DNA of 64,000 nucleotides, taken from Pseudomonadota bacterium. GTDB taxonomy: Bacteria > Pseudomonadota > Gammaproteobacteria > Steroidobacterales > Steroidobacteraceae. Below, piece by piece: positions 1 to 8,209 of the stretch (the stretch's first letter is position 1; each line of letters starts with the position of its first letter). The notes beneath the pieces were generated by a model. That model made no database searches. It was not told where the DNA came from and saw only the letters and a list, made by a program, of their open reading frames with translations. Location of the stretch: positions 58,421-122,420 of the forward strand of contig JADIYJ010000017.1 of the NCBI GenBank assembly GCA_016705325.1, read 5' to 3'. Both the position numbers and the translations under genes were made by a program.

Positions 1-2
1 GC

Positions 3-683
3 ACGCTGCCGTGGTCGCCGCTGGCAGTGATCGCGGCAGGCGGTCCGGCCGCTGCCTGGCGGAAGTTGGGGACCCGCCTGCGCGAGCGCAACCGCGACTG
101 GCTGCTGCTCGGCTACTGGCTGGTGCTGCCGCTTGCAGTCTTCTTCCTCGCGCGATCGAGACTGCAACTGTACGTGCTGCCGCTGTTCGTGCCGCTGGCG
201 CTGATGATGGCGCGCGCGCTGTCGGGATCACGCCCGAACCCGGACCGGTGGATCGCCTGGACCGCGGGCATCACCCTTGGCGCCCTGGTCACGCTCAAGG
301 GCGTGCTGGCGTACTGGCACACGGACCGGGACGCGCGGCATATCGCTGCACAGGTCTCGACGCTGCTGCAGGGCCGCGCGGTCGACCGCATCGTCTTCGT
401 CGGCATGCGTCCGTACTACGGCCTGAAAGTCTATCTCGACATCCCGATCGATGGCATCCAGCTCGGCGAGCATCGATTCGAGTATTCGAAGTACCTGTCG
501 GAAGAAGCGCTATGCGACGAGGTCCGGGACAAGGAGCGGGACGTGTTCGCCATCAAGGCACTGCGCACGGAGAAGTTCGACGCCGCGCTGGCGGCCTGTG
601 GCGCCTTGCCGGTGGCAATCGGCACCGTCTTCGCCGACGGCAACGACATCCGGTTCTTCACCGTGGGACCTTCGACGCGATAA
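3..683 (+). CDS. ArnT-like PMT-family glycosyltransferase, C-terminal part (5' end outside window)
   Basis: The frame is open from the window edge, so only the last 226 or so codons are present. The fragment has two or three hydrophobic segments and the run LQLYVLPLFVPLALMMARAL. This matches the membrane segment of ArnT/PMT-type glycosyltransferases that usually reads K-L-P-x-Y-x-L-P-x-F-P-x-L-A-L. A soluble periplasmic tail of about 140 residues follows. Family members move a sugar from a polyprenyl-phosphate carrier to lipid A or another envelope acceptor on the periplasmic face of the inner membrane. The acceptor cannot be told from this piece. An ATG at 27 lies inside the gene and is not its start. 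Confidence 0.75.
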   Translation, partial: TLPWSPLAVIAAGGPAAAWRKLGTRLRERNRDWLLLGYWLVLPLAVFFLARSRLQLYVLPLFVPLALMMARALSGSRPNPDRWIAWTAGITLGALVTLKGVLAYWHTDRDARHIAAQVSTLLQGRAVDRIVFVGMRPYYGLKVYLDIPIDGIQLGEHRFEYSKYLSEEALCDEVRDKERDVFAIKALRTEKFDAALAACGALPVAIGTVFADGNDIRFFTVGPSTR

Positions 684-753
684 TTTTTTCGGTCTACGAT
701 GGCGCACCCGGGAGAGCAGCCGCAGTCGCCGGCCCGGCGAGGGAGAAGGACCG

Positions 754-1737
754 ATGTACACCAGCAAGAAGCCGGCGCGATCGCCGGCCCTGCCATTGCT
801 GCTGGCGCTGGCATTCACGGCGGCGGCACAGGATTCCAACATCACGCAACCCATCGCGGACCTCGAACGGCTGCTCGCCGCCGAACCGCTCGTGATCACC
901 CAGGCCGAGATCAGCCGCCCCAAGGCGAAAGGCGACATCACGCTCAAGGCGGACGTCTCGTTCGGCGGCGCGCCACCGTTGCGCGTCAAGCTTCGCAAGG
1001 CGGAACCAGGCGCCAACACGTTCAACAACGTGCCGCGTTACGACCTTGCCGCCTACGAGCTGCAGAAGCTCTTCATCGAACCCGCCGAGTACGTCGTGCC
1101 GCCGACCGCGCTGCGCTTCGTCCCGCTCGCGGATTTCGCGAAGTACCAGCCCGACGTCGCCAGGACCTTCTCGTCCGCCGACCAGGTGCTGGCCGTGCTG
1201 CAGTACTGGCTGAGCGACATCGCCGTGATCGCCGACGTCTACAACCCCACCCGGTTCAGCGCCGACCCGCTGTATGCGCGCCACATCGGGCAACTGAACG
1301 TGCTCACCTACCTGATCGAGCACCGCGATTCGAACGCGGGCAATTTCCTCATCGGCAGGACCCCGACGGGAGCGCGCGTCTTCTCCATCGACCACGGCGT
1401 CGCGTTCGCTTCCGAGGACAGTGATCGCGGCGAAGCCTGGAAAGTCATGCGCGTCGACCGCCTCCCGGCCGACACGGTCACACGACTTCGCACCGTCACC
1501 GTGCCGGTGCTCGAGCAGCGCCTCGGCGTGCTGGCGCAATGGCAGCTCGAGGGCGACCGCTACGTCCCGGTCGCGCCGGGACCCAACCTTGCGCCCAACC
1601 GTGGCGTTCGGCGCGAGGGCAGGGACCTGCAGATGGGCCTGACCCGAAGTGAAATCCTGGCCGTGAACCGGCTGCTCACTCGCCTGCTCGAGCGCGTCGA
1701 TGCGGGCGAGATCACCGTCGTGGCCGCCCCGAACTGA
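754..1737 (+). CDS. Exported protein with PI3/4-kinase/FAM20-like kinase motifs
   Basis: A 327-residue protein with a likely signal peptide (residues 1 to about 26, hydrophobic core then AAAQ). The ATG follows GGGAGAAGGA at good spacing; a longer frame upstream reads through the previous gene. Kinase-like features are a lysine in VKLRKA (K79 or K82), a helix glutamate in AAYELQ (E102), H-R-D-S-N-A-G-N (190-197) like a catalytic loop, and I-D-H-G-V-A-F (212-218) like the metal-binding D-x-G of PI3/PI4-kinase-like and HipA/FAM20-type enzymes. The motifs are seen; kinase activity and the substrate are inferred. The gene sits 11 bases before an exported phosphoesterase. A HipA toxin is unlikely because there is a signal peptide and no HipB. 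Confidence 0.6.
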   Translation: MYTSKKPARSPALPLLLALAFTAAAQDSNITQPIADLERLLAAEPLVITQAEISRPKAKGDITLKADVSFGGAPPLRVKLRKAEPGANTFNNVPRYDLAAYELQKLFIEPAEYVVPPTALRFVPLADFAKYQPDVARTFSSADQVLAVLQYWLSDIAVIADVYNPTRFSADPLYARHIGQLNVLTYLIEHRDSNAGNFLIGRTPTGARVFSIDHGVAFASEDSDRGEAWKVMRVDRLPADTVTRLRTVTVPVLEQRLGVLAQWQLEGDRYVPVAPGPNLAPNRGVRREGRDLQMGLTRSEILAVNRLLTRLLERVDAGEITVVAAPN

Positions 1738-1748
1738 GGAACGCAGAA

Positions 1749-3617
1749 ATGACAAGGTGCCGTCTGCCGGGATTCGCGCTCGCGTCGCTGCTCGGTCTCG
1801 CTGCGATCATTGGATTCGTCCACCCGTCTCCGGCGGTCGCGCAGGCGGCGCAGGTGCAATGGAACGGCGTGGAGCGGGTGGTCGCGTTCGCCGACGTGCA
1901 CGGTGCCTACACCGAACTGGTCACGCTGCTCCGCGAAACCGGCATCGTCGACGCGCAGGACCGCTGGGCAGCCGGACGGACGCACGTCGTGAGCCTGGGC
2001 GACCTGCTCGATCGCGGCGCTGATTCGCGCAAAGTCATGGACCTGCTGATGCGATTGCAGGGCGAGGCCCAGTCGGCCGGCGGGCAACTGCACGTGGTGC
2101 TCGGCAACCACGAAGCGATGAACGTGCTCGGCGACCTGCGTTACGTCGACCCCGGTGAGTTCGCCGCCTACACGGACGTCGAATCCGCGACCGAGCGCGC
2201 GGGCCTGCGCAAGGCCTGGGAGGCGGCACAGGGCGCCGGGTCCGGGCCTGCATTCGACCGGAAGTTTCCGCCAGGGTATTTCGGTCACCGCGCCGCACTG
2301 TCGCCCAGGGGCACCTACGGCCAGTGGCTGCTGTCGCTGCCGGTTGCAATCGCGATCAACGACACGCTCTTCATGCACGCCGGCCCGTCGAATGTCCTGC
2401 GCGGCATGAGCCTGCAGGAAGTCAACCTGCGCTATCGCACGGCGCTCACCGGATACCTCGGCCTCGCCGGACGGCTGGAGCAGGCCAGGCTGCTGCAGCC
2501 CGGCGATGAATTCCGTGCCCGCCCGCAGCTGGCGCGGGAGCGCCTCGCGGCGAAGACGACGGCCGCGGCGGCGGACGGCGGAACGACCGATAGCACACTC
2601 GTCGATGCGGTACAGCGGTTCCAGGCGGCCGACGACGACCCCCTGCTCTCCCCGGACGGCCCCAACTGGTATCGCGGCGCCGCACTGTGCAACGAGGCGG
2701 CGGAAGCCGACGTGCTGCACCCTCTGCTGCAGCAGTTCAGGGCGGCGCGACTGGTCGTTGGACACACTCCCACTCGCAACCTGCGGGCGGTCACGCGCTT
2801 CGACGGGCGGGTCGTAAAGCTCGACGCCGGCATGAACCGCGCTGCCTACAAGGGTCGTGCCGTTGCGCTCTTCCTGCAGCCGGACGGACTCAGCGTGCGC
2901 TACGCCGGCGAACCGGATGCTGCGTCTCTGCGGCCGGAAGGCCTCTTCGTCGCGCCCGACGAAATCGACGATGCCAGCGTGCTGGCCGCGTTGAGCGACG
3001 GTGAGGTGACGGTTGCGGGTCCGCGTGGGCCGAACGAGCTGAACGTCTCGGTGAGTCACGCGGGCAAGCGGATTCCCGCGGTGTTCCAGGTACGCACGGC
3101 CGATGCTGCCCGCAAGGAAGTCGCGGCCTATCGCCTCGATCGCCAGCTCGGCCTCGGCATCGTGCCGGTCACGGTCGAGCGCGAGGTGCAGGGACAGCGG
3201 GGCGTGCTGCAGGGGCGTCCGGTCAAGTGGGTGTCGCAGACCGAGGTGCAGCAGCAGCAATTGCGCGGCGGCGGCTGGTGCAGCGCCGAGCCCCAGTTCC
3301 AGCTCGTCTATGCGTTCGACACGCTGATCGGCAACGAGGGCCGCACGCCCGATTCCCTGCTGTTCGATTCCAGCGCCTGGTTCGTCTACGCGACGGCACA
3401 CGATCGCGCCTTCGGCTCGACGAAGTCGCTGCCCGCCTACCTCAAGGCGCGGCCGCCCACGCCGGGCGCCGACTTCAGGCGCCGAGCCGCAGCGCTGAAC
3501 GAAGCCAATCTCTCTACGTCGCTCGGCGAGCTGGTCGATGCGAAGGGGCGCAAGGCGATCCTGCAACGCCGCGACGTGCTGCTGGCGCTGCCTGCCGCGG
3601 CGACGAACGCCCGCTGA
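1749..3617 (+). CDS. Exported calcineurin-like metallophosphoesterase
   Basis: A 622-residue protein with a signal peptide (about residues 1-31, ending VAQAAQ). The metal-binding series of the calcineurin-like phosphoesterase fold is clear: F-A-D-V-H-G (D49, H51), L-G-D-L-L-D-R-G (around 83-90), L-G-N-H-E (around 118), and later V-G-H-T-P-T with A-G-M-N. The C-terminal 200 residues form an extra region not recognised here. It probably acts in the periplasm or outside the cell on a phosphomonoester or phosphodiester. It begins 11 bases after the kinase-like gene, which suggests a kinase/phosphatase pair in one transcript. Its last 181 bases overlap the end of the convergent transporter frame. 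Confidence 0.8.
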   Translation: MTRCRLPGFALASLLGLAAIIGFVHPSPAVAQAAQVQWNGVERVVAFADVHGAYTELVTLLRETGIVDAQDRWAAGRTHVVSLGDLLDRGADSRKVMDLLMRLQGEAQSAGGQLHVVLGNHEAMNVLGDLRYVDPGEFAAYTDVESATERAGLRKAWEAAQGAGSGPAFDRKFPPGYFGHRAALSPRGTYGQWLLSLPVAIAINDTLFMHAGPSNVLRGMSLQEVNLRYRTALTGYLGLAGRLEQARLLQPGDEFRARPQLARERLAAKTTAAAADGGTTDSTLVDAVQRFQAADDDPLLSPDGPNWYRGAALCNEAAEADVLHPLLQQFRAARLVVGHTPTRNLRAVTRFDGRVVKLDAGMNRAAYKGRAVALFLQPDGLSVRYAGEPDAASLRPEGLFVAPDEIDDASVLAALSDGEVTVAGPRGPNELNVSVSHAGKRIPAVFQVRTADAARKEVAAYRLDRQLGLGIVPVTVEREVQGQRGVLQGRPVKWVSQTEVQQQQLRGGGWCSAEPQFQLVYAFDTLIGNEGRTPDSLLFDSSAWFVYATAHDRAFGSTKSLPAYLKARPPTPGADFRRRAAALNEANLSTSLGELVDAKGRKAILQRRDVLLALPAAATNAR

Positions 3618-5146
3618 CGCTCGTCGAACCGCACCCAGCGCGGCAGCGGTTTGCCATCATCCAGGCAGGCGCGGAGGTTCAGCACGTCGCCGGGATCCGC
3701 GTCCCGGAACGTGCCCGGTGAGACCAGGTGCAGGAACGGCTGTCCGGGCGAAAAGACCAGGTCGGGGATGTCCTCGACGGCCTCAGGCGCCACGTTCATG
3801 ATGTTCCCGAGTGCCTTGCGACTGAAACCACGGCCGATCGCCACCGCCAGCGCAATCCACGCGAACGCCAGCACGAAGTTCAGCAGCGCGAAGTGTGGCG
3901 CCGTCCAGTGCAGGACGTTGAGCCCGACGTACACCGCCAGCGCCTGGATGAGGTCGCCGAAACGCCAGAAAAAAGTGTCGATGGCGGTCTTGCCGTCGTA
4001 TTTCGAGTCGCGGTCGACCGGCAGGAACAGCGCCTGCCGCGTCGTGTTCATCAGCGAGTAGTCGATGCTGTTTTCCGCGATCTTGATCAAGCGGATCAGC
4101 GTGAAGATCGGCACGAAGCCACCCAGCATCGGCGCCAGCGCCAGCAGTCCGTATCCCGCCGCCACGACGAGCGGGTGGATCAGCAGGGCGCCACGCACGC
4201 CGACGAGCTGGTAGATGCGCGACACGAGGAACAGCTGGATGCCGAAGCTGAACAGCGTCACCCAGAACTGGAAGTCGCCGTAGAACGCGGTGATCAGCGA
4301 ACCCATGTCCAGCGTGCCGCCGTTCGCCGCAACGCGCGCCACGGCATCGACCTTGACGTAGTCGGCCAGGATGAACTCGCCCGTCGTGTTGATCCAGTTG
4401 AGCAGCACGACGAGCAGCGCGATCAGCCGTAGATAGCGGTCGCGCAGGACCAGACCGATGCCACCGAACAGGCGCGGCACTGGTAGACCGTGCTCGGTCG
4501 AGATGGCGCGCGAGCCTTCGGGGACGGCAGCGCGTTCGGGTCCGGCGAGAAACAGGGTGGCGCCGAGGATGCCGGTCGCGAGGAACATCAGCCCCATCGG
4601 CGACAGCGCCGTCACCGCGAGCTGCGTCACTTTCGCGCCGACCAGCGCGCCAAAGTTGGCCCCCAGCATGATCACGACGAACAGGCGCTGGCCGCTCTTC
4701 ACGTTGAAGGAATCTGCCGCGAACGCCCACATCTGCGACACCACCATCAGCCCGTAGATGCTGACCCAGACGTAGAACGGAAACGCGATCGACACACCCT
4801 GGTGCGCGAGCGTGGCGAAGAGCGGCATCGTCACCACGAAGAAGATCGTCACCGCGCGCAGCAGCCGGGCGCCGTCGAGATGGCGCCGCACCCAGCCGTA
4901 GAACGGGACCACGAACATCAGTACCAGCGCCGTGATCGCCACGGCGTACGAGCGGGTCTCGGCCGAGAATTTCGTCAGCATGAAGGCTTCGCGCAGCGCC
5001 TTCACCACCTGGTATGACGAGAGCAGCAGGAACCCGTGCAGGAAGAACAGGAACGCGGCGCGGCCCTCCCCGGGCCGCACGCGCGTGACGAGCGACAGCA
5101 ACCGCTCGAAGCGACTGAGTTCAGCGTGGTCGGAGATCACCCGCAC
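3437..5146 (-). CDS. ATP/ADP-carrier (NTT/TLC)-like membrane transporter with C-terminal CADG-like fragment
   Basis: A 569-residue protein that starts with GTG at 5146. The first 430 or so residues are strongly hydrophobic with about 12 segments. They begin FFLHGFLLLSSYQVVKALREAF, the type of opening seen in MFS-like nucleotide exchange (ATP/ADP translocase, NTT) proteins. From about residue 464 the chain changes into GQPF...GTF.DADPGD...DGKPLPRWVRFD, a pattern of Ig/cadherin-like (CADG) domains. That domain is cut after its first half, and the last 50 residues are low-complexity antisense to the phosphoesterase gene. The substrate is not certain; transport of nucleotides is a family inference. 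The gene follows a lipoprotein gene by 6 bases. Confidence 0.65.
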   Translation of the reverse strand: MRVISDHAELSRFERLLSLVTRVRPGEGRAAFLFFLHGFLLLSSYQVVKALREAFMLTKFSAETRSYAVAITALVLMFVVPFYGWVRRHLDGARLLRAVTIFFVVTMPLFATLAHQGVSIAFPFYVWVSIYGLMVVSQMWAFAADSFNVKSGQRLFVVIMLGANFGALVGAKVTQLAVTALSPMGLMFLATGILGATLFLAGPERAAVPEGSRAISTEHGLPVPRLFGGIGLVLRDRYLRLIALLVVLLNWINTTGEFILADYVKVDAVARVAANGGTLDMGSLITAFYGDFQFWVTLFSFGIQLFLVSRIYQLVGVRGALLIHPLVVAAGYGLLALAPMLGGFVPIFTLIRLIKIAENSIDYSLMNTTRQALFLPVDRDSKYDGKTAIDTFFWRFGDLIQALAVYVGLNVLHWTAPHFALLNFVLAFAWIALAVAIGRGFSRKALGNIMNVAPEAVEDIPDLVFSPGQPFLHLVSPGTFRDADPGDVLNLRACLDDGKPLPRWVRFDERQRAFVAAAGSASSTSRRCRIALRPFASTSSPSDVERLASFSAAARRLKSAPGVGGRALR

Positions 5147-5152
5147 CCTGCC

Positions 5153-5674
5153 TCAGCGATCCACGATGATGACGGGGTCGAGTTCGAAGCCGAGAGCCTT
5201 CCTGGGATCCCGCGGATCCACTCCGGACACGGTCAGGAAATATTTGGCTGACTCGGTCTTGCCGCCACCCCCCGGCAATTCCAGTTCAAAGTGATACTTG
5301 AACGGGTCCGTGCCGTCATCGCTCGATTTCGTGAAATCCGCCGGACCGAACCTGTTGCCGCCGTTTCCCCTGTTCGACTTCATGTCTTCGAACCGGATCC
5401 AGAACGGACTGTCTGATTTCCAGGCGATGACGTTCTTGTCACGGGACGACTTTGACTCGATGCGGGCATTGCCGCCGCCGTACAAGCCTTCCGTCGGAGC
5501 GAGCGGCCGGACGTCGATGCTGGTCGGGTTACCCGTGGCAGGCACCGACGCAACAGCAAAGGTGAAGGTACCGGTCAACGGCACCGCTCCGGTGTCGACA
5601 CATGCAGCAAGCAGAACCGCGCTGAGCAAGACAGTCGTGAGGCCCAATAGCCGATTCATTGCCGTGAAGTTCAT
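5153..5674 (-). CDS. Predicted lipoprotein of unknown function
   Basis: A 173-residue protein. I chose the ATG at 5674 because GGGAGG lies seven bases before it; a frame start at 5704 lacks such a site. The N-terminus has a signal peptide with lipobox L-L-A-A-C, so a lipid-anchored envelope protein is likely. The mature part is polar, with several Gly-Gly-Asn stretches and FWIRFEDMKSN in the middle. I do not recognise the family. It ends six bases before the transporter gene and is probably co-transcribed with it. Confidence 0.7.
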   Translation of the reverse strand: MNFTAMNRLLGLTTVLLSAVLLAACVDTGAVPLTGTFTFAVASVPATGNPTSIDVRPLAPTEGLYGGGNARIESKSSRDKNVIAWKSDSPFWIRFEDMKSNRGNGGNRFGPADFTKSSDDGTDPFKYHFELELPGGGGKTESAKYFLTVSGVDPRDPRKALGFELDPVIIVDR

Positions 5675-5765
5675 TGCACAACCTCCCTCGTTCGTCAGAC
5701 TCACCTAACCGCCGCAATCGATCATCCAGTCGCAGGCAGTCGCAGGGTCCGGAATCGTCCGATGG

Positions 5766-8156
5766 TCAGCCGGCGCCGATGATCTTCTTGTACTCGGCGT
5801 CCTGCAGCAGGCTGCGGAACTCCGGCGCCGAACGCAACAGCGCCAACGGGAACCCCAGCCGCACCAGGGCGGTGACGGCCTGGAGCGCAGTCTTGCGGTC
5901 GCCTTTGTCGGCGGCAGAGACGCCGACAAAATACTGCACGTAGAGCAACTCCGGGCCGGCGGCAAGCGCCTCGGACAATTGACGCCCGGACTGGTCCTGG
6001 TCGCCGACGCGGCCGTAGTAGTATCCCAACTGCGCGTGCAAGGCGGCATCGGCCGGCCTGGCCTCGAGTTCAGTCTCGGCCAGCAGGATCGCACGCCGAT
6101 AGCGCGCGATGGCTTCGTTCCTGCGACCCTCGACCTGCCAGAGTGCATCGCCGAGGTTGCCCTGGATGACGTGGTCGTGCTCCCCGAGCGCGGCCGCACG
6201 CTCGTACTGAGCGACGGCGGCGGCAAACTGGCCGAGGTAGAAGTAGGAAGTCGCCAGGTTCGAGTAGGCATCCTTCGACGGCTCGAGCTGCAGCGAGCGG
6301 TTGTATGCTTCCACCGCCTTGCTGAAGTCCCCCTCCATCTGCAGCGCCCCGCCCAGATTGCTCCAGGCATTCGCGCTCGAAGGCACCAGCTCGGTCACCT
6401 TGCGCAGGGCGATGGCGGCCTCGCCGATCCTGCCACGCTGGAACAGGTGCGATCCGAGCGCGGCCTGGGCGCCCCAATAGGCCGGCTCGACTGCGATCGC
6501 CTTGCGATAGGACGCCTCGGCGTCCTCGCTCCTGCCCATGCCCTCGAACGCGTCGCCGAGACCGATGTAGGCATCGGCGTCCTGCGGGTTGCGCCCGATC
6601 AGCCCGCGGTAGGTCTCCGCGGCGGAATCGAACCTCCCCGCAACGACGGCCATGCTGGCGAGCGCCTTCTCGGTCTCGACCAGCGAGGGATCGAGTTCGA
6701 GAGCCTTCCGACAGATCCGGTCCGCAGCTGAAAGTGGTGCCGGGTCATCGGTGCGCTCGAACTGCCGGGCATAGGTCCGGCACAGTCCCGCATAGGCTCC
6801 CGCGAACTCCGGATCGATGTCGATCGCCGCCTTGAACGAGTTCTCCGCCTGTTGCAGCCGACTGAGGTCGCCCGGCTGACGCAGAGCGCCGAGACCGGCC
6901 AGGTATGGGTCGATGGCGCGCGAGTCGAGCTGATGCTCCTGGTCCTTGCTGCGTCGCAAGTCCGTGTCCTTGAGGACGACCTGCAGCGCATCCGTCACCG
7001 CGATGGCGATGTCGTCCTGCAACTCCAGCACATCACGCCAGGCGGTGTCGAAGTCGCCGGCCCACACGTGATAGCCGGTCGCCGTGTCGATCAACTGCAC
7101 GGTCACCCGCACGTTGGCGCCGTTGCGACGCACGCTGCCTTCGAGCACGTGCCGCACGCCGAGTGACTGGCCTATCTTGCGCACGTCGAGGTTCCTGTCC
7201 TTGAACTCGAGCGCGGACGTGCGAGCAGCCACGCGCATCCCCGGCAGTTGCGCGAGCTTCGTCGAGAGTTCCTCGCTCAGTCCGTCGCCGAGGTACGAAT
7301 TCCCGCCACCGGCGCTCATGTCGACCAGGGGCAGCACCGCAATCGAGCGTGGCCCGGGTTCCAGCGGCGGGACGGGCTTGCGGCCCGCGGTCGCGGTGAC
7401 GTCGAGCGAGCGCCACCAGGCGAAACCCGTCACCGTCGACATCAGCGCAACGCCTGCGACGATGGCAGGCCCGATGGACTGCCGTGGGCGTGGCAGCCTG
7501 CGCACGACGCCCGTGCCATCGACCCCCGCGTCGAGCACGACGCCTTCCGGCGTGATTTCGTAGGTCCACGCCAGTACCAGGACGATCGGCAGCCCGATCA
7601 CCGCCAGGATGGTCAATGCCGTCATCCACCATTCCGGGAACCGCAAAGGCTCGAATGTGACCTCGGCGACCTGCAGCACGATCCACATGCCGACCAGGTA
7701 GGAGGCCGCTACCTTGAAGACGTGCCGGCGCCGGAGTTCCACGAGCAGGTGCTGCGCGCGACCGCTCAATGTCGTCGGCGCGGCGTAGCCGGACGCGAGA
7801 AAAGCCGGCTCCCCGGCAACCGGCGCCACCTGTTCGAAGTGAGCGATCAGCGCGTACGAGTCGTTGCCGACACTGGCGATGTAACGGGGATGGCGGGGCT
7901 TGTCGCCGAACAGTTCGCGCAACGCGCCAACGGTGTGACGCAGCTTCTCTTCAGCACCCTGGCGACCGGACCAGATCTCGCTACGCAGGGTGCGGTGGTG
8001 CACTGCCTCGCCATGCCGCGAGGCCAGGACGATGAGCACTTCGATCTGGTCATCCGTGAGGCGGACGGTCTGGTCGGATTTTGACGCGCGGGATTCCCCG
8101 GGCTCTATGAGCCATTCTCCGACACGAAAACCGTTCCGAAGGCCCCCGGCATCCAT
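5766..8156 (-). CDS. CadC-type membrane-bound regulator: winged helix, TM segments, TolB-like domain, TPRs
   Basis: A 796-residue protein. Residues 1 to about 100 are an OmpR/CadC-type winged helix (typical RLTDDQIEVLIVLASR and the HTVGALRELFGD stretch near RYIASVG). Two hydrophobic segments follow near residues 160-235. Then comes a periplasmic part that begins SIAVLPLVDMS and contains GDGLSEELSTKLAQLPGMRV, a TolB-N/adenylate-cyclase-associated type domain. About eight tetratricopeptide repeats fill the rest (roughly 420-790). Such proteins sense something outside the membrane and bind DNA inside. The start is the ATG at 8156; a TTG two codons earlier is possible. Target genes are unknown; the neighbouring lipoprotein and transporter genes are candidates. 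Confidence 0.8.
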   Translation of the reverse strand: MDAGGLRNGFRVGEWLIEPGESRASKSDQTVRLTDDQIEVLIVLASRHGEAVHHRTLRSEIWSGRQGAEEKLRHTVGALRELFGDKPRHPRYIASVGNDSYALIAHFEQVAPVAGEPAFLASGYAAPTTLSGRAQHLLVELRRRHVFKVAASYLVGMWIVLQVAEVTFEPLRFPEWWMTALTILAVIGLPIVLVLAWTYEITPEGVVLDAGVDGTGVVRRLPRPRQSIGPAIVAGVALMSTVTGFAWWRSLDVTATAGRKPVPPLEPGPRSIAVLPLVDMSAGGGNSYLGDGLSEELSTKLAQLPGMRVAARTSALEFKDRNLDVRKIGQSLGVRHVLEGSVRRNGANVRVTVQLIDTATGYHVWAGDFDTAWRDVLELQDDIAIAVTDALQVVLKDTDLRRSKDQEHQLDSRAIDPYLAGLGALRQPGDLSRLQQAENSFKAAIDIDPEFAGAYAGLCRTYARQFERTDDPAPLSAADRICRKALELDPSLVETEKALASMAVVAGRFDSAAETYRGLIGRNPQDADAYIGLGDAFEGMGRSEDAEASYRKAIAVEPAYWGAQAALGSHLFQRGRIGEAAIALRKVTELVPSSANAWSNLGGALQMEGDFSKAVEAYNRSLQLEPSKDAYSNLATSYFYLGQFAAAVAQYERAAALGEHDHVIQGNLGDALWQVEGRRNEAIARYRRAILLAETELEARPADAALHAQLGYYYGRVGDQDQSGRQLSEALAAGPELLYVQYFVGVSAADKGDRKTALQAVTALVRLGFPLALLRSAPEFRSLLQDAEYKKIIGAG

Positions 8157-8209
8157 TGCCAATTGCCATCCCCCGCTTCAGGCGCAGCATAGCAAACCGA
8201 CCCGCAGGA

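Noticed and set aside
754..1737. HipA-type toxin
   Set aside because: The protein has a signal peptide, is shorter than HipA and has no HipB-like gene beside it.
1560..3566. A 668-residue open frame on the minus strand opposite the phosphoesterase gene
   Set aside because: It is a GC-driven antisense shadow: Arg/Gln/Gly-rich, without motifs, and the plus-strand gene is complete.
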